Below, piece after piece: positions 1-10,629 of a stretch of 56,000 bases of DNA (position 1 is its first letter; each line of letters begins with the position of its first letter). The notes beneath the pieces were generated by a model, which was not told where the DNA came from, did not search any database, and saw only the letters and a program-made list of their open reading frames with translations. The stretch spans positions 402,969,889 to 403,025,888 of the forward strand of contig NC_081408.1 in the NCBI RefSeq assembly GCF_030272615.1. The letters run 5' to 3'. The position numbers were made by a program, and so were the translations under genes. Source of the stretch: Cryptomeria japonica (Eukaryota; Streptophyta; Pinopsida; Cupressales; Cupressaceae).

Positions 1-750
1 CTATGTAAGGTTCACCGGTGAAGGCCACTCCACAATGGCACGAATCTTTTCAGGATCCATGCGTACGCCCTCTGCACTGATGATGTGACCCAAGTACAAC
101 AACTCTGTCATGCCCAAATCACACTTTGACTCCTTTGCATACAAGGACTCTCTGCCTAATATATCCAACACCGTGTCAAGGTGAACCAAGTGCTCCTCCC
201 AAGATCTACTGTACACCAAGATATCATCGAAGAAGACAAGTACAAATTTCCTCAACTGAGGATGGAAAACCCGATTCATTGTTGCCTGAAAAGTAGCAGG
301 TGCGTTAGTTAGCCCAAATGGCATAACTACAAACTCAAAATGGCCACAATGACATCTAAAGGCCGTCTTCTCAATGTCTTGCTCTCTAACTCTGATCTGG
401 TGATAACCTAATCTCAAATCTATCTTTGAGAAGAAGCAAGCTCCATGAAGCTCATCTATCAACTCATCGATCCTAGGAATGGGGTACCTATTTTTAATTG
501 TCTTTCTATTAAGCACCCTGTAATCAATGCACATCCTCAATGTCCATCCTTCTTCTTCACTAAAACCATTGAAGAAGCGAAAGGAGACTTACTTGGTCTA
601 ATGTGGCCCATAGCAAGTAACTCCTTTACGGTTTTCTCAATTTCATCCTTCAACCTCTTCGGATGCCTGTAAGGTGTAATCATGATGGGTTTAGCCCCCT
701 CCTCTAACTCAATGATGTGCTCAATACCCCTGTCTAGTGGTCTACCTGGT
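1..750 (-). pseudogene. Ty3/gypsy reverse transcriptase, N-terminal two thirds (element A)
   Basis: The minus-strand translation gives the fingers/palm part of a Ty3/gypsy reverse transcriptase, which copies element RNA into DNA in the virus-like particle. The conserved CIDYR-LN block, the KIDLR-GYHQI block, the MPFGLTNAPATFQ block and the catalytic motif are all present. The catalytic motif reads FFDD rather than YxDD (codons 233-244, minus); a phenylalanine first residue is tolerated in several gypsy families. LGHIIS follows. Near 541-546 one base is missing, so the KKKDG block upstream is in another frame from the rest. Everything C-terminal of about residue 230 lies outside the window. 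Confidence 0.93.
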
Positions 751-830
751 GGAATGTCACTGAAAACCTTAGAGTGTTTAACTCTAAGCTCCTGAATATC
801 TGGAGGATATTCAATCTTTTGCTGTCCCTC

Positions 831-2762
831 CTATGATGGCATCAACATGCACTCTGCTGCCCACTCTACCTGATCATGTCGAATCAATCTAGCCATCCTC
901 CGAAAAGAAACCATCCTGAGATCACTGTCCCTGATTGCCTTAAGAATATGTGTCTTCCCATTCACTTTAAACCTCATCTCCATCTCCTTGAGGTTAAGAG
1001 TGAACTCCCCAATATCATGCAACCAACTCATCCCAAGGACTATATCTATATCTCCCATAGGCACAACATAGAAATCTGCCTTAAAGTCATAATTATTAAC
1101 TTTCAATGGGAGTCCAGTGATCTTACGATCACATTTGAGGACATAGCCATCAGCTACCCTCACTCTAATTCCCCCAAACTCCTCTGTTTGTATGCCACGC
1201 TTCTCCACCATCCTAGCATCAATGAAATTATGAGTGGCACTTGTATCAACCAAAGTTATAACTCGCTGTCCAGCAAGCACTCCTCTCATCCGGAATGACC
1301 CTTCCTGCCTAATACTTGTGAGATGAGCTTCCCTAAGTTGCCCATCTCCTTCCCCATCTTTGGATTCCATTTTAGACAAGTTTTCAGCCTTGTCTTCCTC
1401 TTTTTCACCATCTATTTCCTCTATATCAGACTGCTGGTCTGAATTATCTGATTCTGATTCCTCATAGTATGCCCACATAACTCTGTTAGCTTTGCCCTTT
1501 GGTCTAAGAGGACAATCATGGTTTGCATCATAGGGTCCTTTACAGTAGAAACATAATTTTTTCTTCCTCAAATCATTTAATGTTTCCCTGTCAAAAGGTG
1601 TTGGAGTTTTATCTTTAGAATCATTTTTAAAATCAGTCCTCTCTGGTTTTTTATAAAATTGTTTGTTATCCTTACTAGAAGATGCTCCTTTGGACTGAAA
1701 TTTGTTTGTTGGGACTGCATGTTCCATACTTCTTGCCTTTTTCATAGCTTCCTGTAAAGAAATAGGATCAAATGCCTTTATCCAACCTCTCAGTGGTTCG
1801 GATAGGCCCTCAATGAAAAGAACTATCAATCTACGCTCTGAAATGTTTGGCACCATGACTGCCAACCGCTGAAATTCACCAATGAAATACTCCAAGTTGC
1901 CTGTTTGTTTTAGCTGTGCTAAGTCCCGGAAGTAAACCTCTGGATCTTTCTTGTCAAATCTTTCAACCAACCTATCCACGAAGTCCTGGTACTCTGTCAC
2001 CTAATTATGCTGAAGTGTTACCATACCATGGTACCACCAATCATGTGCTACTCCCTCCAAATGCAAAGTGGCGTATTTGATAGCTTCAATCTCTGTCATT
2101 GGCCTCAGTGCCAAAAATGTGTCAAGCTTATGAATCCAAGCTTGAGCTGTCATCTTACCACTCCCATCAAATGTAGGCATATTAAGCTTGCCTGTAACCC
2201 TATTTAGCTCACTATTTTGACCTCTAGGCCTCCTATCCTGTCTGAGTGACCTGTAATGCTCTCTCCTCTGATTAACAAACCTCTCGAATGTCATCCTCTC
2301 TCGCACCTGTGGAGTTAATAAATCCCATTCGTCATTCACAGCCATTAGGATATCTGCGAACATCTCCTCTCCTGGTTCTCCTGTAGGTGCTACCTCAGGC
2401 TCATCTCTAATGAAGGTAGGATGTGTAGGCCTGTCTGCTGTCCTAGAATGAGTCCTATGAGCTCTAGGTGACCCCACTGCACTCCTGTTATCCCCTTGCT
2501 CCTGATTCTGTCTGTCTTGTGGGTTCATGCGCTAAATCATGGTGGTGAGTGCCTGCAAGGCCTGAGCCATCTGCTGTTGTCCTGTAGCCATTGCTCTAAA
2601 AAATTCCCTTGTTTCTTGCTCCTCATTCCTATCGCCTCTAGGTGGGCTACCCCCTTGCCTGTCACCCATGGTGCCCGGTTGCCTGTCAAATTCTTGTTCC
2701 CTGTCAAACAAAGCTCGCCTGCGAGTGTAATATCTATGAGAGCCAACCTCAGGCGGCTGCAT
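831..2762 (-). pseudogene. gag-protease polyprotein of element A, broken by stop codons
   Basis: One reading frame runs from about 2762 to 831 with in-frame TAG codons at 2532, 2001 and 831. Frame continuity across each stop shows a single ancestral polyprotein of more than 640 residues. The N-terminal third is charged and glutamine-rich. Next comes a gypsy gag core (an LxLEGxAxDWW-like block, then a tract ending in WIKAF), then one zinc knuckle beginning CFYCKGPYDANHDC, where the histidine spacing departs from canonical CCHC. An acidic linker leads to a retropepsin-type protease whose active site reads DTSATHNFI instead of the usual DSGATHNFI, and then a GMSWL flap-side motif. The three TAGs are what C-to-T change of CAG would give. 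Gag would form the particle and protease would process it. Confidence 0.9.
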
Positions 2763-2795
2763 GTGATTGCTAAACCCTTAGGATGGCAGGATTTA

Positions 2796-2807
2796 GCTCT
2801 GATACCA
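2796..2807 (-). other. Primer binding site of element A (initiator-Met tRNA type)
   Basis: The minus strand reads TGGTATCAGAGC, complementary to the 3' end of plant initiator tRNA-Met, one base inside the LTR boundary. It fixes both the orientation of A and the LTR inner edge. Confidence 0.92.
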
Positions 2808-2808
2808 A

Positions 2809-4069
2809 TGTAAGAACCCAACTTGGCTCTCCTCTGCTGACTGTTTCTTTTGAATGCAGTAGATTTGAATTTGTTTAGGTTTTTGAATGTTTATGGATTT
2901 TTTTGTGTTTTTTTTGGTAATAATGAGCAATGATACAATACTGAAATAAACTCCTATGCTTAAAATAAAACTGAAACAATAATATTACTGCTGGAATTAA
3001 TTTACGAGACTATCAAGGGAATGTTGTTCTATTTTATGGCCAATATGCCTGGAAAACAAATTCATTACAATGTAAGATAAAAACCTGATTTTTGCTGTCC
3101 CAGTAGTTGAAAAATCTGCAAACTGCAAATTTTAATTATTTTGAAAAAATTTACTGTTCACGTGGTACTATAGCAGTCCGTACGGCGGCACTATTCACGT
3201 GGTATTGTAGCAATCCGTACGGTACTTGTTAATCACCAAAATTTCTTCAATAAATCTACAATAATTTCTCGTGAATTTATTCTTCAATTCTGCACAATTA
3301 GATGCAAATAAGATCTCTGAATGAAGTTTTCCTGAAACCAAATATCACTGAATATTTCATCAGCTCAGATGGTGAACATTGAAGCAACTACGTCCTCCAA
3401 TGGTGGCTGAAAACCCTAGTCTCCAGAGCAAAACCCTTTCAATTTCACAATGTCAAAATAAAATAGCCATCCTCTTCTTTCCAAACTCAACACTATATAT
3501 CCTTTTTTGCAAGTCGTACCCTAATCCTCTTAATTACAATTTTGCTTGTAATTTCATTTAATTTCACTTTGGGTGTCAAAACGATTTTAATCATTAAATG
3601 GGCATTTAATTTTAATATTTCAATAGTCTGGCTCAGATAATTTAATTAAAAACATGGCCCCGTCTAATGATGAGTTGACCCTCAAGTTAAGTGATTATAA
3701 TATAAAGTCACTTTATAACTTTATTATTAAATCACTTAATAATAAATGCTAAGTCATTCAAACTTGTCTAACTCCACGAATATTTTGAATTTAGCTATGC
3801 CATCTGAAACTGGAGCTCACTAGTTGACCACCCATATGACCATGATGTCTGCTAAAAATAGCTGGGGTCCATCTCCAACTGCTAAAAATAGCCTGGCCAA
3901 GCCAAACTCATCATAAACAAACTCTGGCAACCCAAAAGTGTACTCTGCTCTGTCACCGGAAGATCTCCACGCCAAGGTGACCCTCTATCCAATCCTACTA
4001 GCCTACGAGGGTCTTTGATAGGCTAATCACAAGCTAGAGTGATGTCTCTAGCTAGAAGGGGACATCACA
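2809..4069 (-). repeat. 5' LTR of element A (1261 bp)
   Basis: In element orientation it begins TGTGATGTCCCC at 4069 and ends TTCTTACA at 2809, next to the primer binding site, so both TG...CA ends are visible. A near-terminal inverted pair GTGATGTC / GACATCAC lies at about 4040-4068. A TATATAG box on the minus strand at 3494-3500 is the best promoter candidate. The second LTR is outside the window, so age cannot be estimated. Confidence 0.87.
3494..3500 (-). promoter_or_regulatory. Candidate TATA box in LTR A
   Basis: TATATAG on the minus strand inside the LTR, in the orientation of element A, about 690 bp from the primer binding site. Assigned on motif and position only. Confidence 0.4.
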
Positions 4070-4072
4070 GAC

Positions 4073-5296
4073 CCCCTTCCATCTCAAGAGCAAACCATCC
4101 TTCCAAATCCCATTCCTAATCCACTTCCTAAGCAAGATCATGATGCCTCTTCTACCTTTTCAAATGATCCTATTCAAAATGAAGAGTCAAATGCCCTTCC
4201 TACTCTATCCAATGGTCCTCTTCCATGTCAAGATCAAAGTATCCCTTCATCTCCTAGTCATAATCCTCCATGTTCACATCAAAAGTCCGTCATGCCCATA
4301 AATCCCTCTCACGATCCTATCATTCCTTGCAAGACACCTCCACCTCAAAATGAACTTGCCTCTAGCATCGAAAGTAAGAAGAAACCCTTTGTTAAAAAGA
4401 TCATTCAAAGCATGCATTATCAAAGAAAAGGGTTAGACATTCATGAAGAACCCCCTGCTATAAAAGAAAATATTGATTATATTGGCTACATTTCTCACTC
4501 TCAAGATGTTGGTATCTCTCATAAATCCTACATTTCTCCAGTTAAATCCAAATACATGCCTTCTCCTTCGCTGCTTCCATCCATTATAGGTCCCTATATC
4601 CCTCCATCCCTTATGTAGGATCAACAAAGGAACACATCTTCAAGTACCTTCCATCCATCTAAAAGACCTCCATATCATTCCTATCTATCCATGCATCTCC
4701 CTCCAAGCAATTTGGATAGCAAGCATAAAATTCATAAGTCAAGTAATCCAAATGTATTTAAGGATCAACATGTCCCATCTAATCGACATGTCAAAACAAA
4801 TAAAAATATGATCCAAAAAGAAAAAGAAAAATACAAAACACCACAAAGGCCCACAAAGAAAGAAGAAAATTCAAAAGTTATATGGGTTCCTAAGGCACTT
4901 TTACAAGCAATGCACTCTAAGGAACTACAAAAGCATCAAAAATTAAAAACCATGTGGATCCCTAAGCGACTGCTTGAAGCACAAAATTCTACAGAAAAAT
5001 TAAAATTGGCATCCAAAATTGTTGTTCCTCCATCCAGATCTTCTGAATCTATTCCTCCATCACCTCCTTCATCCATTTTAGGTTCTTATGCCCCAAAATC
5101 TGTAACCTTTCCTCCATCCAAATCTTAAAATCTGAGATTCACTTCTCCTCCATATGTCCACAATCCTTCAAGGGGTGTGCCAATGTTGATCTTTCCAGCA
5201 TTTCCATCTATCCATACACAATTCTTCCAACATTCCATCCATTATCCAACACCTCTTTTTCACCCTTCCATCCCTCTTATCCAATCCTTTGCATAA
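4073..5296 (+). pseudogene. Pro/Ser/Lys-rich ORF of element B, N-terminus removed by element A
   Basis: The plus frame is open from the edge of LTR A at 4073, with a stop at 4616-4618 and another at about 5126; frame is preserved across both. There is no start, because element A has cut the N-terminus off. The product is rich in Pro, Ser, His and Lys, with many short PPS/PLP tracts. Within it a pair of similar blocks starts IWVPKALLQA (about 4880) and MWIPKRLLEA (about 4950), an internal duplication of about 24 residues. I recognise no enzyme domain. Position before the 3' untranslated region suggests an extra ORF downstream of pol, or the end of a gag-like linker. Function unknown. Confidence 0.5.
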
Positions 5297-7304
5297 GTCC
5301 TTGCCTTAGTTTCAATTCATTATCCTACCAACATCTTTGAGCATACCTTCATAGCCATGGTCTATTGCAACTCATATTCTAAGGGTACCATCCAAAGCAA
5401 TGAGATGTTGGGGTCCTTCTTCCATCCCCTATCATGCCTCCAATATCTTTCAAAAAGAAAAGAAAAGAAAAAAATGATGAAAAAGTGAAAAAAAAATCAG
5501 AAAAAAAAGTAAAGAGAAATAAATTCATCCTTGTGTGAAAACCACTTCTTGTGGCACCTTGGGCAAGTACCATGATCAAAAACCTGGCAAATAGGCATCA
5601 TGCATAATCCATTAACCTTTTTCACTTTACACAGGGGGTAAGTTTCATCCATGTACATCCATCTATTATCTTTCTTTCTTCATTATCCTTCATCCTCCAT
5701 TATCCCTCATTCGCTCTATCTACATTCATATCCCTTTTCCACCTTTGATCTTGACAAGGTTAAGGATCTTTACAGGTTTTGTATGTCCTATATATTGCAC
5801 TTGATCCACACCCTTTAGCTCCTATCCATTACTCACTTACATCCTTCATTACCACCTTTGATCTTGATTATCATATCTGCCTCCCGTCCAAATCTATCCC
5901 TTGATCTTGATCAACACTATGGACAAAATGCAAAAACATACTTTCCACAAACCTCTTGACATGGCCACTTATTTGGACCATATGGCTTCTTTATGATATA
6001 TCCTTGCTTCTCTTCACTATATCCTTTCTTTACATTGCTAAAATCTTTGCTTCACATCGCTAAAATCCTTGGTTTATATTGCTATATCTGGACCTTGTGC
6101 TTGGATTAATGTTGTGAGATAGTCCTTGAAAGCGTCCACCATCAATCACTTATCCATTTATGTACTCAAAATCCCTTTTGCATTGCTAGAAACTAGGAGC
6201 AAACATCAAAGTCCTAAAAAAATTAGAAAAAGTCCTGAAAAAAAAAAAGAAAAAACAGGAAAAAAGAGAGAGAAAATGCCTTGGTGAAAACCTGGTAAAC
6301 AGCCACCTTGGTAAAAAAAATAAAAAATGAATCTCTGCCAAGCAGGTGAAAACCTAGTAAACAGGCGCCTCTTATACTCAAGTGCTCCATCTATCAACGC
6401 AACGTTGACATTCCCACTTTCCTGCATATTTACTTTCACTTGTACATATTTCAGTCACTTTTGTGACATCCTTGTTCGGTGGAACCCTCATGGCTTGAAA
6501 CTGATCAATGTCCTAGTCTTAGGTAATCAACAAGAGAACATTACATGTCCTAAGCAGTATCAACCAAGTCAACTTTATGTCAATGAAACCTGGTCGTCCA
6601 CTCCGAGTCAGTTACCTGTCTCCTGACTACTGAAGAGTTTTATCACTGAGTAAACAAGCAAAACAACAAAATGGAAAACAATCACTAAATAGTTTGAGCT
6701 ATGCATGAATATTTTCTTTGTGTGTTGTCTTTTATATTGTTTTTCGATTATTATCCCTCTGAGTAACCGAAGGAAGTCTATCATGACTAAGAGGAGCAAG
6801 GATTGAGGGCATAATATCTTCTTTGTTTTCTGCTTGAAGGAATGGTCCCAATGATCTGAAAACATCTAAATTAGCTGGGTGTCTGTGATAAGAGCCTTCA
6901 CATCAAGGTGGAATCGCCTCACATACCTCGATAGTATTCTTTGATCACACTCAATCTAAGTAGGCGTTTAGTATTCGTCGCTTTGGATCATTCAAGTTCA
7001 AGATCGATTTTTATCATCACTCACTGTATCTAAGTTCAATCAAGTTCTAGATCAGTAAGATCTGCTTCTTGATCAATCAAGTTCAAGTTCGGTATCTTTG
7101 GTTTTCTATCATTCCTAAGTTTAATCAAGTTCGGGATTGGTATCGCTTTAATCAGACTTCATTCAGCTTCATCGCTTCAAAACAAGCTAAACACCTCGCT
7201 TTCATCTAGTTCGTGATCAATCAAGTTCAGAACTGGCATCTCCTAGAAATCAACTATTCTTTGAACCAATGAGCTGCTCGCACATTAATTCAAAGAGGGG
7301 CAAA
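5297..7304 (+). other. 3' untranslated region and polypurine tract of element B
   Basis: No convincing protein. The stretch has two A-rich patches (about 5448-5522 and 6236-6275), each followed by copies of a GTGAAAACC...GTAAACAGG-type motif (near 5535, 6283 and 6346). A section from about 6940 to 7250 has repeated TCAAGTTC phrases. It ends in the purine tract AAAGAGGGGCAA at 7292-7303, directly before the LTR start at 7305, and this tract would prime plus-strand DNA synthesis. Confidence 0.6.
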
Positions 7305-8006
7305 TGTAATACCCTAAAAATGGTCATCTAAACCATGAGCCCCTAATCTCGACAACGTCACCAAGGTCCTAACCAAAGGCAATTAAATCAATCTTGAGAA
7401 CACAATTAATTTCTTAAATCATCAATGTCACATGGCAAATTAATCAACCAATATTAATTAAATATTTAATTAATTGATTGATCATTCCAAGTAAATCATT
7501 TTAAACAATTATCTTATTTATTTTATTAAATATCCTAGCATATTTAATTAAATTAATTAATTTGTCATTAAATCATCAAAAAGAGGAATTAATTTGAAAA
7601 ATAAATAAAAATTACCATAAATCTTCAAAAAACGAAACAAATCAAGAAAGAGGAATTGGAAATGAGCACAAATCTTCAAAAATGGAAATAAATCAAAAAA
7701 TGAATTAATTGACAAAAAAGAATTAAAAATATAGAAAAGAAATCAATTGGAGATAATCTTGAAAAAACAAATTAAAAATTGATAAATAATCTCAAAGAAA
7801 GCAATTAAAACAATTAAATCTCAAAATTGAATGAAATAGAGAATAAATCAGTTTTTTCCTGATTTTATTTTTATTTTAGTTCAATTTCCTTTAAAACTGA
7901 GAAAAGCATCCAATCACATCAATTCACTTGGATTGTGCTTCCTCTTGGAAAATCTTGACCGCTCATCATCATTTGATCTCAGTCGTTGGTTTCTTTCTGA
8001 ATTTTC

Positions 8007-8013
8007 TATAAAT
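8007..8013 (+). promoter_or_regulatory. Candidate TATA box in LTR B
   Basis: TATAAAT on the element strand, about 700 bp into the LTR, followed by CTCTCATCTCTC, a leader style common at plant LTR transcription starts. Motif-based only. Confidence 0.45.
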
Positions 8014-10162
8014 TCAGGCTCTCATCTCTCATTCAAAACTCCTGGAGAATATATTGTTATTATGTTGTTTTTGCTCTAGGTTCATTAATATTTGTGCATT
8101 CAGATATTCATATATTAGTTATTACATACATATTTAGATCATTTATCTCAGTTATTTCTTAAATCTTGTTAGATTATTCTTGCATCCATCTAGCTTAATA
8201 TCATGTTCATATAGATTAAATCCTTCATCTTGGTGTTGTCTAGTCACTGGATCGCTTATACAAATCTGAGAGAAATCTTATACTTGCATCTTTTAGAAGG
8301 CAATGGGTCGATTTGTTATGGTTTTCATATTCATGCTTATATTTGTCTAACCATACATGTAATGACTTAATTGAAGTGTTGTGTATTCTAGATACAGATA
8401 CAGGTCCACTTTTCACACACATAGTTCCCACATGGTGGGGCCCGTGGGTTTCCCAAGGGGGGAACTTTTAAAAAAAATATTAAAGTTTATTTTTTTATTT
8501 ATTTGTTAAAAAGTTTTTTTGTTAGTTAATAAATTTTATTTTATATAAAAAAAAGTTTTTAATATAGTTTTTTGTTATTAATTATTATTTTATTAATCTA
8601 GGATTAATATGTATATATAAATTAATACTTAATTTGTAATTTTAGTTATTAATTATTAATTGTATATATTTTATTAATCATGGATTAATATATATATAAA
8701 TTAATATTTAATTTGTATTTTTCTATATGTATGCAAGGAAATATCAATTTATTTAGAAAATGAATATCAATTTTGATTTCCTTTAAAATGTATGTTTCCA
8801 TTTTTGGAAAGTATATATCTGTGTTGTAAAAGATGAAATTAGATTATTGTTTTCGATCAAAGATGGAAATGATGTTTTATTTTGAAAATGCATATCGTAT
8901 TTTTAGTTGATTAATGTTTATTTAATTATATTCTTGTGAATTTGGTTTGGAAACTCATAATGACGTATTTATGTTATTGTATGATGCAAATGAACTCTAG
9001 TGAGTTAGTAAACCATAAATGTCATGTTTTTAGACAAGGTAGACAGATAGAAATCAACTTACATCCCCTAGAAAACTGGATTGATTGTAATGTTTAACCA
9101 ATGTGGAAAAAGATTGTCTTCTCTGGTTTATGCCTGCGCATGTTTAAATTTATATTTTCACATTTACTTAGGGAATGGAAAGTCCTTGTTTGTAATTGTT
9201 GGTTATTGTTGTTTGTCGATTTGGGTACCGGTTTATGTTCTTGATCCCTAATCTTGACTATTTTCATGTGATGGTTTGTATTCGATCATGTCCTTTGTGC
9301 GAGTGTTTAATATTGGTTTGTGGTAGACCGGATTTGGTCAGGTCTCTAGTTAGAGTACCATCAGTCAGTGCACCCCGTATGAAGTTAAGTTTGACGAAGT
9401 GGGTAATCCTGCCATATTGAACTCTGTTTTCTTGACCTTGTGTATTCCTGGATTTTAGGAGTTCGCTTGAATATGTTCACTAGTGTGTTGTTGTGTTGCC
9501 TTTGATAGGAGCATGGTTGTGGAGTCGTCTTGATGTTTATTGCCCTCATGAGAACCTGATATTCATGTGAGACCATGGGTTGTGAAGATTTAGTTTCACA
9601 GATGCTTCAGTTGACTTTTATAATTGCTTCTTATTATGTTCAGTTGGATCCTTTCCTATTTAGGGATCATTCATGTATTTATTTGACCAATGTGGTCGTA
9701 TGTCTTATTGGTTATATTCGCCTTGATGGTAGGATTGTAAATGATGTGAACCTTATGTATTCTTCACTATTGGTTAAGTATTAGAGGGGTCTTGCAATTG
9801 AGCAGACCCGAAGATGTAGCCCACTAGGGGTGAACTCCGAGATCATTTCAGTGTTATGTGGTGTTTTTTCCATTCTTATGTTACCTTTTAATTTGTCATG
9901 TATGGATGCTTTATGTTAAAATGTATAATGGGGATTAGATGAAATTAATCAATAATGCATGTATGTAGTCATTTTATTAAATGCAATAATAGGGATCATA
10001 AAAGAATGTAGATTTGATTAATGAAATATATTCAGTTATCGATAGCACAATTAAGTATGCATGGAAAGTATTCATTAGTTTATGATGAAGTTAAAGTACG
10101 TTATGGAACTAGATGCATGGCATGCATTTAATGTAAGATTGAACGTAATGAATGGTTAAAAT

Positions 10163-10360
10163 TTATTGGATGAACTTAGTCATGTTATCCATAGCTTTAA
10201 ATCTAATGGATGAACCTCATTGTGACATCTATATTTTAACCTTAATGGATAAACTCATCATGTTATCTAATTTTAACTTTAATGGGTGAATTTCCTCATG
10301 TTAGCTATATCTTCAACCATAATGGATGAATGCATCCTATTATCTATACTTTTAATTTAC
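10163..10360 (+). repeat. About five copies of a 39-bp tandem repeat in LTR B
   Basis: The phrase AATGGATGAA recurs with starts near 10165, 10205, 10244, 10281 and 10321 (spacings 40, 39, 37, 40), each followed by a CATGTTATCTAT-like segment. The copies are diverged, so the array is old. Confidence 0.7.
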
Positions 10361-10629
10361 TGAACAAATTATATCCTTGTTTAAAGCAATAACATGAAAT
10401 TAAGTTAACCTGCTTAATTGGATCAAATGTCGTGAGTTGAGTTAGATGTTAAATTAAGTAATCACATTGGGAAACTCCTTAGGTATTGTTTAGTCTTCCA
10501 TTGTGCTATCTGAGCTTTTGATAACTCATTGTGTCATTATGTTGTGTCTTATTTTAAAAAATAAATTATTTGCACTCCATTCGTGTGTTTTAGCTTTATC
10601 CCTTCGGGGTTTCCTGGTGGGGCATTACA

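Larger units (their letters stand above)
1..4069 (-). mobile_element. Element A: Ty3/gypsy LTR retrotransposon, 5' half (3' half beyond the window)
   Basis: Reading on the minus strand from 4069 leftwards the order is LTR, Met-type primer binding site, gag, protease, start of reverse transcriptase. That is the Ty3/gypsy gene order, and the element leaves the window at position 1. Its LTR abuts DNA with an unrelated open frame on the other strand (element B), so A inserted into B. The five bases after the LTR, GACCC at 4070-4074, are the expected target duplication; the partner copy lies outside the window. Coding regions carry three in-frame TAG codons and one frameshift, so the copy is dead. 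Clade is not certain: the protease/RT style resembles chromovirus-type gypsy elements. Confidence 0.88.
4070..10629 (+). mobile_element. Element B: large Ty3/gypsy-type element, 3' part
   Basis: Downstream of the A insertion an open frame on the plus strand leads into a long untranslated region, a purine-rich tract and a 3325-bp LTR. The untranslated region contains repeated GGTGAAAACCTGG / TAAACAG-type motifs that I associate with Tat/Ogre-like gypsy elements (inference). The 5' part, including pol, would lie left of element A and outside the window. B is itself inserted in element C: the coding frame of C resumes immediately after 10629. AAATG at 10630-10634 is the expected right target duplication. 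Confidence 0.72.
7305..10629 (+). repeat. 3' LTR of element B (3325 bp)
   Basis: It starts TGTAATACCC right after the purine tract and ends GGGGCATTACA, so the terminal six bases TGTAAT and ATTACA are perfect inverted repeats. The coding frame of element C resumes at 10630, which confirms the right edge. The LTR is AT-rich (8450-8750 especially) and has no protein I can support. A TATAAAT at 8007-8013 is followed by a CT-rich leader. A 39-bp tandem repeat lies at 10163-10360. At 3.3 kb it is long for a plant LTR, and I cannot exclude a small nested insertion inside it. Confidence 0.75.

Noticed and set aside
876-1298. Open frame of 140 codons on the plus strand
   Set aside because: It is the reverse shadow of element A's gag-protease, which has clear conserved motifs on the minus strand.
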